Assembly (NCBI GenBank): GCA_030831045.1 | Contig: JAURMB010000110.1 | Span: forward strand, 1-17,435 | DNA length: 17,435 bases | DNA from: Schleiferiaceae bacterium | GTDB lineage: Bacteria; Bacteroidota; Bacteroidia; Flavobacteriales; Schleiferiaceae | Direction: 5' to 3' | Shown: positions 7,293 to 14,637 of the stretch, in pieces | Layout of the letters: every line of letters starts with the position of its first letter | Numbering within the stretch: position 1 is the stretch's first letter | Translations under genes and position numbers: made by a program | Notes under the pieces: model-generated | Database searches by the model: none | What the model saw: the letters and a program-made list of their open reading frames with translations, nothing else | What the model was told of the DNA's origin: nothing

Positions 7293-8243
7293 TCAAGGGA
7301 GGCACCCAAACCGCTGTACGAGCGGAGCGGCGTTCCCCAAGCGCTCGCTCAGCAGCACGTAGCTTCCGTCGCGGAGCCACGCAAAAATTTCGCCTTGCGC
7401 TTCTTGGTCCGGATACGGCAGCTCCAGCGGTGTGCGCTGCAGCACCGTACAGGCGGCTTCATGCGCCTCCGCAGCCCAGTAGTACAAACGACCGTAGCTG
7501 CGCACCACCAGGGGCGCTTGACCCGAAGACAGCACGCTTCGGTCCGCCGCCGTGGACATAAAAATGGGAAGGTCCGCCACCGCCCGAGCGGTGTCTAGCG
7601 CCCCCGAAGGCTGGGCGGGCAACACATAAACCCGGTTGCGCGCGTCGCGCTTGGTGACCAGGTACATGCGTCCGTCGACCGGATCGGTAAACAGCGATTC
7701 GGCGTCGCGCGGACCGTCTTCGTACACAAAATTCCACACCATCGTTTGCGCGGGGGTCCAAATCTGCGCCGCTCCCGTGGTGTCGTCGAGCACCGGCTCT
7801 GGAATTCCAAAAATCGAACCGCTCGAGCGGACCGCGTTGTTGTCGCCGATTTCGGCAATTCCGAGCCAGCGCTGGCCCAAGGTATCGGTCCAGTGGGTCA
7901 AATCTTCCCAATCGACGTTGGCCCAACCCGCTGCGAGCTGGAGGCGCGCCGTAATCCGTCCGGTGGCGGTGTTGACCAGAAACAGGTTGGGGCCTGATCC
8001 GCCGTCTTCAATAACCCAAATGGCGGACGAATCCCAACTGCAGTAGACGGCTCCGCTTGCTTCAGCTAAATCAACTGCTTGGGCGCTGTACTGAGGCAGG
8101 CTGTCAAATCCCTTGGCCGCGGCCAGGGCCGACGGATCAAACTGCGGAGCAGCGTAGTCGCATCGCGGCATTTTGGGTCCGGCACACGAAGTTCCCATCA
8201 GGATGGCAAGGAACAGAAGGTTGAAAAGTCGAAGTAAACGCAT
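7293..8243 (-). CDS. Putative beta-propeller-type lipoprotein, function unknown
   Basis: A 316-residue exported protein. The N-terminus MRLLRLFNLLFLAILMGTSC is a lipoprotein-like signal with a relaxed lipobox (GTSC, Cys20), so the product is probably anchored in a membrane. The body contains motifs of a propeller-like fold, such as WDSSAIWVIEDGG, NVDWEDLTHW, GIAEIGDNNAVRSS, DAESLFTDPVDGRMYLVTKR and WLRDGSYVLLSERLG. These recur in poorly characterised propeller proteins resembling phytase-like or SdiA-regulated esterase-like domains; I would not assign an activity. The frame stays open upstream to 8645, but that extension is antisense to the acidic-protein gene. The signal peptide fixes the start at 8243. 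Its -7 element lies three bases upstream of the ATG. Its stop is 3 bp from the stop of the convergent giant gene, with no room for a terminator. Confidence 0.8.
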   Translation of the reverse strand: MRLLRLFNLLFLAILMGTSCAGPKMPRCDYAAPQFDPSALAAAKGFDSLPQYSAQAVDLAEASGAVYCSWDSSAIWVIEDGGSGPNLFLVNTATGRITARLQLAAGWANVDWEDLTHWTDTLGQRWLGIAEIGDNNAVRSSGSIFGIPEPVLDDTTGAAQIWTPAQTMVWNFVYEDGPRDAESLFTDPVDGRMYLVTKRDARNRVYVLPAQPSGALDTARAVADLPIFMSTAADRSVLSSGQAPLVVRSYGRLYYWAAEAHEAACTVLQRTPLELPYPDQEAQGEIFAWLRDGSYVLLSERLGNAAPLVQRFGCLP

Positions 8244-8246
8244 GCA

Positions 8247-8254
8247 CAAACCTA
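8247..8254 (-). promoter_or_regulatory. -7 element of the lipoprotein gene
   Basis: Minus-strand TAGGTTTG is a full match to TAnnTTTG and is separated by only three bases from the ATG at 8243, predicting a leaderless mRNA. The upstream half is imperfect: CTG at a 20-base spacing (8277-8275). The element forms one end of the 39-bp imperfect palindrome described separately. Confidence 0.65.
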
Positions 8255-8255
8255 A

Positions 8256-8285
8256 TTCACAGCCCGCGGCTGTGCAGTAGCTTTG
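8256..8285 (+). promoter_or_regulatory. Promoter for the acidic-protein gene
   Basis: TTC (8256-8258), 19 bases, then TAGCTTTG (8278-8285): one mismatch from TTG-N19-TAnnTTTG. Transcription would start near 8290, giving a leader of about 35 nt before the ATG at 8325. It overlaps the minus-strand promoter almost completely. Confidence 0.65.
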
Positions 8286-8324
8286 GGTACCGCGCATTCC
8301 GCGCCGGTTTTTAAATAACCCTCT

Positions 8325-8627
8325 ATGAGCCAGCCCACCGCCCAGCAAATCCTCGACACCCTTTGCGATGCCTACGGCACCACGTTGGCCGAGGTACTGT
8401 CGCACCTCGATGCCGAATCCGAGATTCCGGCCGACGTGCAAGCCGCCGAAGAAGTCATGAAGATGGTCTTCAGCGGAATCATCAACGAAGCCTTTGACGA
8501 GGGCCGCGCCCGCACCGTCGAGATGGAAGAAGACGATCGATTCGGCGTGCTGATCGACGAAGACTTTCTCGAAGAAATCGGCTTTGAACTCGACTTTGAT
8601 GAAGTCGGCGAAGACGAAGAAGAATAA
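8325..8627 (+). CDS. Very acidic 100-residue protein, unknown function
   Basis: The product begins MSQPTAQQILDTLCDAYGTT, has no signal peptide and no membrane segment, and should be cytoplasmic. It contains 31 Asp/Glu against 4 Lys/Arg, with acidic residues concentrated in the second half (about residue 56 onward, ending VGEDEEE). The first half reads as amphipathic helices (QQILDTLCDAYGTTLAEVLS, then ADVQAAEEVMKMVFSGIINE). I do not recognise a family. A candidate promoter with a near-consensus -7 element precedes it, which supports a real gene, as does its protein-like composition compared with the antisense frame. It could be a nucleic-acid mimic, a chaperone-like partner or simply a small acidic housekeeping protein; the sequence does not decide. 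A hairpin terminator lies about 120 bp downstream. Confidence 0.75.
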   Translation: MSQPTAQQILDTLCDAYGTTLAEVLSHLDAESEIPADVQAAEEVMKMVFSGIINEAFDEGRARTVEMEEDDRFGVLIDEDFLEEIGFELDFDEVGEDEEE

Positions 8628-8710
8628 CACCCTTTTTACCTGCACCTAAGCTTGCGGCACGTCCTTTGCTCACAGAGGCTCGGAACCGCTTCTCGCTCTG
8701 CGTTTCGTAG

Positions 8711-8734
8711 GGTGTTAAGGTGTTAAGGTGTTTT
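8711..8734 (+). repeat. Short tandem repeat, 8-base unit GGTGTTAA
   Basis: Two exact copies of GGTGTTAA and a third diverged copy (GGTGTTTT) lie in the non-coding stretch between the acidic-protein gene and the following terminator. They are followed at once by the palindrome GGTTCCAACC (8735-8744). Role unknown. The surrounding 8628-8745 interval holds no gene I can support. Confidence 0.6.
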
Positions 8735-8745
8735 GGTTCCAACCG

Positions 8746-8772
8746 AAAGCCCGCAGCAATGCGGGCTTTTTT
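8746..8772 (+). terminator. Rho-independent terminator, just upstream of the membrane glycosyltransferase gene
   Basis: AAAGCCCGC (8746-8754), a 6-base loop, then GCGGGCTTT (8761-8769) form a perfect 9-bp stem, with the T-run extending to 8772. It would end transcription from the acidic-protein gene. It finishes only 13 bases before the next ATG (8786), so that downstream gene needs a promoter lying inside or right after the terminator, or readthrough. Confidence 0.85.
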
Positions 8773-8785
8773 GGTACTTTTAGCT

Positions 8786-10138
8786 ATGATCCGCTCCAAG
8801 CGTACCGTCGCAATCTTGGCCAGCCTGGCCCTAATCTACTTCGCGTGGCAAAAGCCCTTTTTGGAGCGCGGCGCCAACCCCCGAAATCAGGTGATTTCCT
8901 ACGACGTAGCGGGCTACTACGCCTACCTCCCCATGCTGTTCATCGAGGGCGACCCTCGGCTTGAGCGCCGGTGGGCGTTCGATATGATTCAGCTCGTCGG
9001 CGTTCACGAGCACCCGGAGTCGGGCGGCCGCCACCTCAAATTCACCTCGGGCATGGCGGTGCTCTACGCGCCGTTTTTTGCCGCCGCCCACGCCTACACG
9101 TTGGCCACCCATCCGGCAGAGGCGCACGGCTTTTCGCTCCCCTACCGCTTCGCCATTGGGTTGGCCGGGGTATTTTATCCCCTGCTCGGACTCATGCTGC
9201 TTCGCCGTTTTCTGCGGCACTACGTGCCCGACGCCGCGATTTCCTGGGCCCTTATCGCCCTATTTCTGGGCACTAACCTGTTCTACTACAGCAGCTTTCG
9301 CGGAGCCATGAGCCACGGTGCCACCTTTATGCTGTCGGCGGCCATGCTCTACCACGCCGACCTGTGGCGCAGGCGCGAGCAGCCCGGTCGCCTCCTGCTC
9401 GTGGGGCTCCTGGCCGGGTTGGCGGTGCTCGTTCGCCCAGTCAACGTGCTCATTCCGCTGGCCGTTGCGGCGATGTTTGCGCTGGACGGTCGGCTTCCGC
9501 GCGGACTCCTCACCCCCAAACGCCTCGCCGGCGCCCTTGCGGTGGCGGTCCTCGTGTGCGTTCCGCAACTCGCCTACTGGAAGTTCAGCACCGGCCACTG
9601 GTTCGTTTGGACCTACGGGGGCGAAGGCTTCTTTTGGAGCAACCCCGCATGGGTCCAGGGCCTCTTCAGCTGGCGCAAGGGATGGCTGCTTTACACCCCG
9701 ATGGCCGCCTTCATGATCTTCGGATTCTGGGGCTTCGCCCGCAAAAAGCCCGGCTGGGCCCTCATCATCGGGCTTTACCTCATCGCCACCGCCTACGTCA
9801 CCTTTAGCTGGTGGGCGTGGTGGTACGGCGGAAGCTTTGGCGCCCGTCCCCTCATCGACACCTACGCCCTGCTGGCGCTGCCGCTGGCCGTGTACTTCCA
9901 GCGAATGCTCGAGGAAGCCCCCGCCTGGTTGCGTCGAATTAGCTTGGTAGCGGTCGCTAGCTTGGTGGTGCTCAACCTCGTGCAGACCTACTACTACACT
10001 GCCGGATACCTGCACCACGATTCCATGACGCGGTCAGCCTACTTCCATGTGATGCGGCACGCGGACTTTGCTCCGCGCGAACTCCTCGAGGCCCCGGACT
10101 ACGAGGCAGCGCTCAAGGGCGCTGAGCCCCGCTACTAA
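8786..10138 (+). CDS. Polytopic membrane protein, probable GT-C-type glycosyltransferase
   Basis: A 450-residue inner-membrane protein with roughly ten hydrophobic segments. The first loop after TM1 carries NQVISYDVAGYYAYLPMLF, with an Asp at residue 40 placed like the catalytic or metal Asp in the first loop of GT-C enzymes (GT39/ArnT/RgtA-like families) that use polyprenyl-phosphate sugars. Later segments include a Trp/Tyr-rich periplasmic loop (TYGGEGFFWSNPAWVQGLFS) and TFSWWAWWYGGSFGARPLID. The donor and acceptor are unknown, and an inactive or transporter role is possible. I chose ATG 8786 (MIRSKRTVAI, basic residues before TM1). The frame extends to 8720, but that part crosses the terminator hairpin. 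A partial -7 match (TACTTTTA, 8775-8782) abuts the start. The gene ends at the bidirectional terminator. Confidence 0.8.
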   Translation: MIRSKRTVAILASLALIYFAWQKPFLERGANPRNQVISYDVAGYYAYLPMLFIEGDPRLERRWAFDMIQLVGVHEHPESGGRHLKFTSGMAVLYAPFFAAAHAYTLATHPAEAHGFSLPYRFAIGLAGVFYPLLGLMLLRRFLRHYVPDAAISWALIALFLGTNLFYYSSFRGAMSHGATFMLSAAMLYHADLWRRREQPGRLLLVGLLAGLAVLVRPVNVLIPLAVAAMFALDGRLPRGLLTPKRLAGALAVAVLVCVPQLAYWKFSTGHWFVWTYGGEGFFWSNPAWVQGLFSWRKGWLLYTPMAAFMIFGFWGFARKKPGWALIIGLYLIATAYVTFSWWAWWYGGSFGARPLIDTYALLALPLAVYFQRMLEEAPAWLRRISLVAVASLVVLNLVQTYYYTAGYLHHDSMTRSAYFHVMRHADFAPRELLEAPDYEAALKGAEPRY

Positions 10139-10140
10139 AC

Positions 10141-10172
10141 AAAAAAGCCCGCCGAGTTCGCTCGGCGGGCTT
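10141..10172. terminator. Strong bidirectional terminator between convergent genes
   Basis: A perfect 12-bp stem, AAGCCCGCCGAG (10145-10156) with CTCGGCGGGCTT (10161-10172), closes a TTCG tetraloop. On the minus strand it is followed by a run of six T (10146-10141), a strong terminator for the alpha/beta hydrolase gene. On the plus strand only a short T-poor tail (TTCATCTT) follows, so it would serve the glycosyltransferase gene less efficiently. Confidence 0.92.
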
Positions 10173-10191
10173 CATCTTCACGCAAGCCTGC

Positions 10192-11799
10192 TTAGTGGCG
10201 GACCAGCTTCGCCGTATGCACTCCGCGCTCGGTGTGCAAACGCACGAAGTAGGCGCCCGGGGCCCACGCCGCACTCGGCAACTCGACTTCGGTTCCGTTC
10301 ATCGTGGCGGCAAACACCGGACGTCCGAGGATGTCAAACACTTCCACCGACGTAACGTTGGCGCCAAACGCACGAACCGTGGCGTTGGCCGTCGTCGGGT
10401 TCGGAACCAGCTGCATTTTCACCGCCTCCACCTCGGGGACCGAGATGCTGTAGCCCACGGCGTTCAAAGCTTTAGCCATGCGGGGCGCGGTAAATGCCAT
10501 CACCGTGTCAATGTAGAGCAGCGACTGGGCCTTGATGTTGGGGTTGGTCTCGTTGGCCGAAAGTGGGTCGTTGCCGTCCCACCAATCCCAGGGGTTGGCG
10601 TTCACTTTAAACGGCATCGTCGCGTTAGGCGGAAGCATATTGAACGTGTACAAGTTCTCTTGCGACCCCAAGTTGTAGGGATTCGTTCGAGCCTTCACCG
10701 AGTACGCGTCGTTCATACTTGAGGCCGCGAGTACCGTGTTGTTGCCAAAGCTGTTGGCCATCTTCACGGCCGTGTGGCTGCCGGCTACCTCAACTACGGG
10801 GAAGAAGGCGCCCGCAATGGGCACGTTTACCATTCCACGGTAGTAGGGCGCAAAAAAGTCGTAGCGGCTGTGGAAGCTCACGATCGGCGCGTCGCCTTGG
10901 GCCATCCACGCGGAATCTCCGAGGGCTCCGCCCAAGTTGATCACCATGTTCACGTTGTGCGGAATGCCTTTGTACAGCTCAATGTTTCGACCGGGCTGCG
11001 TTTGGTCTACGAGCGGAAGTCCCGTAACTGGGTGGGTACCGCTGATTACCGCCTTGCCGCCGTAGCCGTTCCAGTCCCCCACCCGCGCCGTATCCACATA
11101 GGGATCGCCAGCAGCGACGGTGTTGCCAAAAATGCCGGTTCCGGCCGCTTGGTACTTAAACTTCGACGGACCAGCCAACTCAGCATAGTTGTCGATGGTT
11201 GCATAGGCCAGCGTGATGTAGCCGCCCGAACCGGCACCAATCAGCGAAATGGCCGAAGGATCAACGCGGTAGGGGTCGCCCAAAGCAAGCTTTGACGCGC
11301 GTACCGAGCGCACACATACCTTGGCATCCTGCACGGCGTTGTACACGGCCATCAGGTTGGTTCCGCGACGCAAGTCCAAGTTGGTTGAGTTCGCCAACCA
11401 ACCGAGGCGGTAGCTCGCCGAAACGGCAACGAATCCGCGGCGCGCAAAACGCTTCGCCATTTCCACCACGGCCGAGTCCTTGCGGTCACCCATGGGCGAA
11501 GCCAATCCTTTGGGCAAAAACGAGCCCGTGTGGAAGATGATGACCACCGGGCGCGACGCCACCTGGTCCACGGCCGTATCGGGCATGTAGATGTCGGCAT
11601 ACATCGGAACCACCATCGGTCCACCCATCGTGGCCGGAACATACTGGCTGAAATTGTAGCCATAGGCTACGTTGGGAAGCACCGTGACTTGCGCGTCGGT
11701 AAACACTTCATCGAGGTAGCGTTGCTGGGCCGAAGCCGAGAACGCGGTTAGTGCCAATGCCAGCGCGGCAATAAGGCGTTTAGGGTAGGTTATTTTCAT
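10192..11799 (-). CDS. Secreted alpha/beta hydrolase (esterase-like) with T9SS sorting domain
   Basis: A 535-residue exported enzyme candidate. The signal peptide is residues 1-24 (cleavage after ASA). The alpha/beta-hydrolase core spans about 30-350: an oxyanion-hole region at HTGSF (90-94, where HGG is usual), a nucleophile elbow LIGAGSGGY with Ser191, an acid at RYDFF (Asp314) and a histidine at GSHTAVK (His342). The elbow reads A-x-S-x-G rather than G-x-S-x-G, a variant known in some lipases. About 350-455 is an additional, unassigned segment (PWDWWDGNDPLS). Residues about 456-535 (LVPNPTTANATV ... APGAYFVRL ... KLVRH) are a T9SS type A sorting domain, so the enzyme would be on the surface or released. 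It lies 41 bp downstream of the large TonB receptor gene, suggesting that it processes a ligand for that receptor; the substrate is unknown. Confidence 0.88.
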   Translation of the reverse strand: MKITYPKRLIAALALALTAFSASAQQRYLDEVFTDAQVTVLPNVAYGYNFSQYVPATMGGPMVVPMYADIYMPDTAVDQVASRPVVIIFHTGSFLPKGLASPMGDRKDSAVVEMAKRFARRGFVAVSASYRLGWLANSTNLDLRRGTNLMAVYNAVQDAKVCVRSVRASKLALGDPYRVDPSAISLIGAGSGGYITLAYATIDNYAELAGPSKFKYQAAGTGIFGNTVAAGDPYVDTARVGDWNGYGGKAVISGTHPVTGLPLVDQTQPGRNIELYKGIPHNVNMVINLGGALGDSAWMAQGDAPIVSFHSRYDFFAPYYRGMVNVPIAGAFFPVVEVAGSHTAVKMANSFGNNTVLAASSMNDAYSVKARTNPYNLGSQENLYTFNMLPPNATMPFKVNANPWDWWDGNDPLSANETNPNIKAQSLLYIDTVMAFTAPRMAKALNAVGYSISVPEVEAVKMQLVPNPTTANATVRAFGANVTSVEVFDILGRPVFAATMNGTEVELPSAAWAPGAYFVRLHTERGVHTAKLVRH

Positions 11800-11840
11800 G
11801 CATTTAGGAGATTAGGATTCAGAAACTTACAAAAAATATT

Positions 11841-14591
11841 TTACTTCGACGGAGCGTTCCACGTAAGCGAAAGGTAGGTCAACCGGCCCACCGCGGGTCC
11901 GCCATAAACCTGCACGACCTTTTGGTTCAAGAGGTTGCTGGACCCCAACTTGACCTGCCAAACTTGGTCGGGCTTGGCCCACGAAACTTGCGCGTCCACT
12001 AGGCTGTAGCTGGGAATCCGCCCCGTGAACTGCGGCGAACCTTCGAAAAGGAAACCCTCTACCCACTTGTAGGTGACGTTGAACCCGCAGCGGCCTTTAC
12101 CCAGCTTCCAATCGAGGTCCCGGCCGGCTAGCGACACGTTGTACTTGTTTTCGGGCGTATTGTACGCTGGAATAATCGGGTCATCCTCGCCCGCATTCAG
12201 CACATTCCAAGTGTAATTGGCTGCAAGCGTGTAGCGCGCGAAGTAGTAATTGGCCCCGAGGCTAAACCCTTGCGTCGTAACCTGTTCCGTGGCGTTGGAG
12301 GCGATGCGGTAGGCCTGCACCGACGAGAGTCGATTCGCTGCGCTGCCGCCGGGATCGTCTTCGATGCGCAACCCTAGGTGGTACCCAATAAAGTCTGTAT
12401 ACCAGCTCATGTAGTACGTCGCATCGAGGTACAGCCGATCCCACCACGTCGTGCGGTACCCAACCTCCACATTGCGCACCTGCTCTGGGCGGACCGCATC
12501 GCGCGAATAGTACTGCCACTGCCAATCCGCCCGTGCTTGGGGGCCTGCCTTCAAAAAATCGCTGACCTCGTCGACCGTCACCAGCGAGTCGTACCCGTTG
12601 AGGTTGCCCAGCAGCAGCGCCCGACCCACGTTGTAGTACAAAAACTGATCTTGGAGCGTCGGATTGCGCACCGCCGAAGAAAAACCAACACGCCACACCG
12701 TCCGCTCATTGGGCCGGAACACCACCGAAGCCGCCGGAGAAAACAGCCAATCAAAATTCTGGTTCTTGTCGGCGCGGGCCGTTACATTGGCCGTCCACCG
12801 CTCTCCCCAATTGCGCGTGTACCCCGCATACATCCCCAGTTCAGCCACGCGGAGCACCCGGCCGTTCGTATCGCTGAACAGCGTGCCGCGCGAATTCGGA
12901 CGGTACTGGCGAAGGCTCGAGCCCAGCGTGAAGCGTCCGCCCGCCACGTCGTAGGCCCGCTGCGCGTGCAGGTGCGCAAGCGACGACCGGTCCCAAAACT
13001 GCGACCCTCCCTCGGTGAACGGCCGCGAAATGATCGACTGCTTTAGCGCCGCAAACGCCGCAGAACCCGGAATCAGCATGCTGTCAGGGTCGTACGCCAT
13101 ATCCATCCAGTTGCGGTTGCTCGCGTGCAGCGAATCAAACACGCCCGGATTATCCGCCCAAAGTTGGGCCATGGCTGCGCTAAAGTCCGCAGCCGAAAGC
13201 GACTCGTCGGGGTATCCCGGCAACGCCCGCACCACCGGCTTTTGAAAAATCGTCCAAAACGAGCGGTACTGATTCGCCCAAAACCCGTCGTTCAGCACCG
13301 AATCCTGCATGCGAAGCGCGGTGAAGTAGGCGTCGTAGGTCTTTCCCGCATCTTCGTGGGTGGTGTAGGCGCGCACAAACCAGTCCTCGCCCTTGCGCAG
13401 CTCGACGCGGTTCTGCAAAAACTGAATGTCCTTGAGGCTAAACCGGTTATCGCCCTGATAAACCGTGGTCCCGGTCCCGTAATTCAGCGCATAAATGGCC
13501 TCCATCCCGGCGCGGCTGCGGTAGTGCACCGACGTCGCCATCTTCAGGTTTTCGGTGCTGTAGTCCACCAGCGCGGACTCCTCAATCCCCCGGCGGTGGT
13601 AGGTTCCGATGCCCGCGTAGGTTTTCACGTCGCCCCCATCGTCGTAGGTAATTTCGTCTCCGTAGCGGTTGACCGCATCGTAGCCCCCAGGGTTGCCAAT
13701 GGCTGAAGCGGAACCGTCGGTTGGCTTGAGGTTTGTCGCCTCCCAGTCGTCAGCGCGCAGCGCAAAAAGGTTGATTTTGTAGGCCCAGCTTGCGCTTCCG
13801 TCCGCCCGTTTAAACGCTTGCGCATGGCGGAACCCAAATTCCGCCAACCTCCGCTCGCCCCCCTTGAACTGCACCGAAGTCCCTTGAAACCGGTACGGGT
13901 CCTTGGTCGTCATCGCAACTACGCCATTAAACGCCGAGGGGCCGTACAGTGCCCCCACCGCGCCCGAAATGACGTCGACCTGCTGCACGTCGAGCTCGCT
14001 CGCGCCCAGAAAATTGCCCAGCGAAAAATTCAATCCGGGGGCCTGGTTGTCCACTCCATCAATTACTTGAAGGCTGCGCACCGGGCTGGTGCTGTTGAAC
14101 CCCCGGGTGTTGATGATTTTGAATCCGATGCTCGCCGAGGTCAGATCGACGCCCTTCATGTTGCCAAGGGCCTCATAAAAATTGGGTGCGGGGGCCTCCT
14201 TCATGCTCACCAGGTCCAAAGCCTCTACCGTAAGCGGAGCCTGCTTTTGCTTTTCCGAAATTTTGGAGGCGACGATTTGGGCCTCCGATAATTCAACGGA
14301 TGACGCCGTGAGTTTGATGTTCAGCGGATTCGCATTCCGCACCTCAGCTCGGTATGGCTCGTACGCAAAAGCTTCCACCAAAATGGTCGCAGGAAGCTGT
14401 ACTCCCTGCACCACGAACGCGCCTTCAAGGTCGGTAACCACCTTGGTCGAGCCCACGGTAACCCGCGCAGAAGGCAGCGCCTCGCGGGTTTTAGCGTCGG
14501 TCACGGTTCCCGTAATGCGAACCATTTGCGCATAAGCTGGGACGGAGAGCACCAGGCTCAGCATCCCCAAAAAACGGGCAATGAACTTCAT
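11841..14591 (-). CDS. Large TonB-dependent receptor with carboxypeptidase-regulatory-like domain
   Basis: A 916-residue outer-membrane receptor. The signal peptide is residues 1-21 (AYA, then Q). A carboxypeptidase-D-regulatory-like domain (about 24-96, starting VRITGTVTDAKTREALPSAR) is typical of Bacteroidota receptors. The plug domain is at about 112-232, with ALGNMKGVDLTSASIGFKII, SLQVIDGVDNQAPG and SGAVGALYGPSAFNGVVAM. The remaining 680 residues form the beta-barrel, with aromatic-rich strands. The C-terminus (LTYLSLTWNAPSK) is slightly extended past the last strand. No SusD partner gene is adjacent, so this is not a standard SusCD pair. The T9SS-exported hydrolase lies directly downstream (41 bp) and the aminotransferase upstream (43 bp, with an inverted repeat between). 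The likely reading is uptake of a product released by the hydrolase; the ligand is unknown. Confidence 0.93.
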   Translation of the reverse strand: MKFIARFLGMLSLVLSVPAYAQMVRITGTVTDAKTREALPSARVTVGSTKVVTDLEGAFVVQGVQLPATILVEAFAYEPYRAEVRNANPLNIKLTASSVELSEAQIVASKISEKQKQAPLTVEALDLVSMKEAPAPNFYEALGNMKGVDLTSASIGFKIINTRGFNSTSPVRSLQVIDGVDNQAPGLNFSLGNFLGASELDVQQVDVISGAVGALYGPSAFNGVVAMTTKDPYRFQGTSVQFKGGERRLAEFGFRHAQAFKRADGSASWAYKINLFALRADDWEATNLKPTDGSASAIGNPGGYDAVNRYGDEITYDDGGDVKTYAGIGTYHRRGIEESALVDYSTENLKMATSVHYRSRAGMEAIYALNYGTGTTVYQGDNRFSLKDIQFLQNRVELRKGEDWFVRAYTTHEDAGKTYDAYFTALRMQDSVLNDGFWANQYRSFWTIFQKPVVRALPGYPDESLSAADFSAAMAQLWADNPGVFDSLHASNRNWMDMAYDPDSMLIPGSAAFAALKQSIISRPFTEGGSQFWDRSSLAHLHAQRAYDVAGGRFTLGSSLRQYRPNSRGTLFSDTNGRVLRVAELGMYAGYTRNWGERWTANVTARADKNQNFDWLFSPAASVVFRPNERTVWRVGFSSAVRNPTLQDQFLYYNVGRALLLGNLNGYDSLVTVDEVSDFLKAGPQARADWQWQYYSRDAVRPEQVRNVEVGYRTTWWDRLYLDATYYMSWYTDFIGYHLGLRIEDDPGGSAANRLSSVQAYRIASNATEQVTTQGFSLGANYYFARYTLAANYTWNVLNAGEDDPIIPAYNTPENKYNVSLAGRDLDWKLGKGRCGFNVTYKWVEGFLFEGSPQFTGRIPSYSLVDAQVSWAKPDQVWQVKLGSSNLLNQKVVQVYGGPAVGRLTYLSLTWNAPSK

Positions 14592-14602
14592 ATATGGGCG
14601 TT

Positions 14603-14637
14603 TAGGTGCCCTTAAAGTACGGATTTTCGGGCACCTA
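14603..14637. repeat. Inverted repeat spanning the aminotransferase stop codon
   Basis: TAGGTGCCC (14603-14611) and GGGCACCTA (14629-14637) are perfect 9-bp inverted arms around 17 bases. An inner AAA/TTT pairing could lengthen the hairpin. The outer three bases of one arm are the TAG stop codon of the aminotransferase gene. No T-run follows on the minus strand, so it is a poor intrinsic terminator. An operator, an mRNA-stabilising hairpin or a processing site between the aminotransferase and TonB receptor genes are alternatives. Confidence 0.6.

Larger units (their letters stand above)
8247..8285. promoter_or_regulatory. Symmetrical divergent promoter with palindromic core (possible operator)
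   Basis: The two divergent -7 elements (minus 8247-8254, plus 8278-8285) are the ends of a 39-bp imperfect palindrome centred on base 8266. Of its 19 base pairs, 15 are complementary. The core CACAGCC-CGC-GGCTGTG (8258-8274) is a perfect 7-bp inverted repeat with a 3-base centre. It sits in the space where the spacer and -33 contacts of both promoters would fall, so only one polymerase could bind at a time. A dimeric regulator bound at the core could control both genes. Symmetry is seen; regulation is inferred. Confidence 0.6.

Noticed and set aside
8244..8645. N-terminal extension of the lipoprotein gene up to 8645
   Set aside because: The extension is antisense to the acidic-protein gene, and a lipoprotein signal begins exactly at 8243, preceded by a -7 element.
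8628..8745. Possible small RNA between the acidic-protein gene and its terminator
   Set aside because: There is a terminator and a tandem repeat but no convincing promoter or conserved fold; more simply the 3' untranslated part of the acidic-protein mRNA.
9260..10018. 252-residue minus-strand open frame
   Set aside because: Shadow of the membrane glycosyltransferase gene; no hydrophobic or domain pattern of its own.
12378..13706. Two plus-strand frames of about 200 residues each (12378-13046, 13125-13706)
   Set aside because: Antisense to the large TonB receptor gene, which has clear domains throughout; the antisense products are Arg/Pro/Val-rich without motifs.
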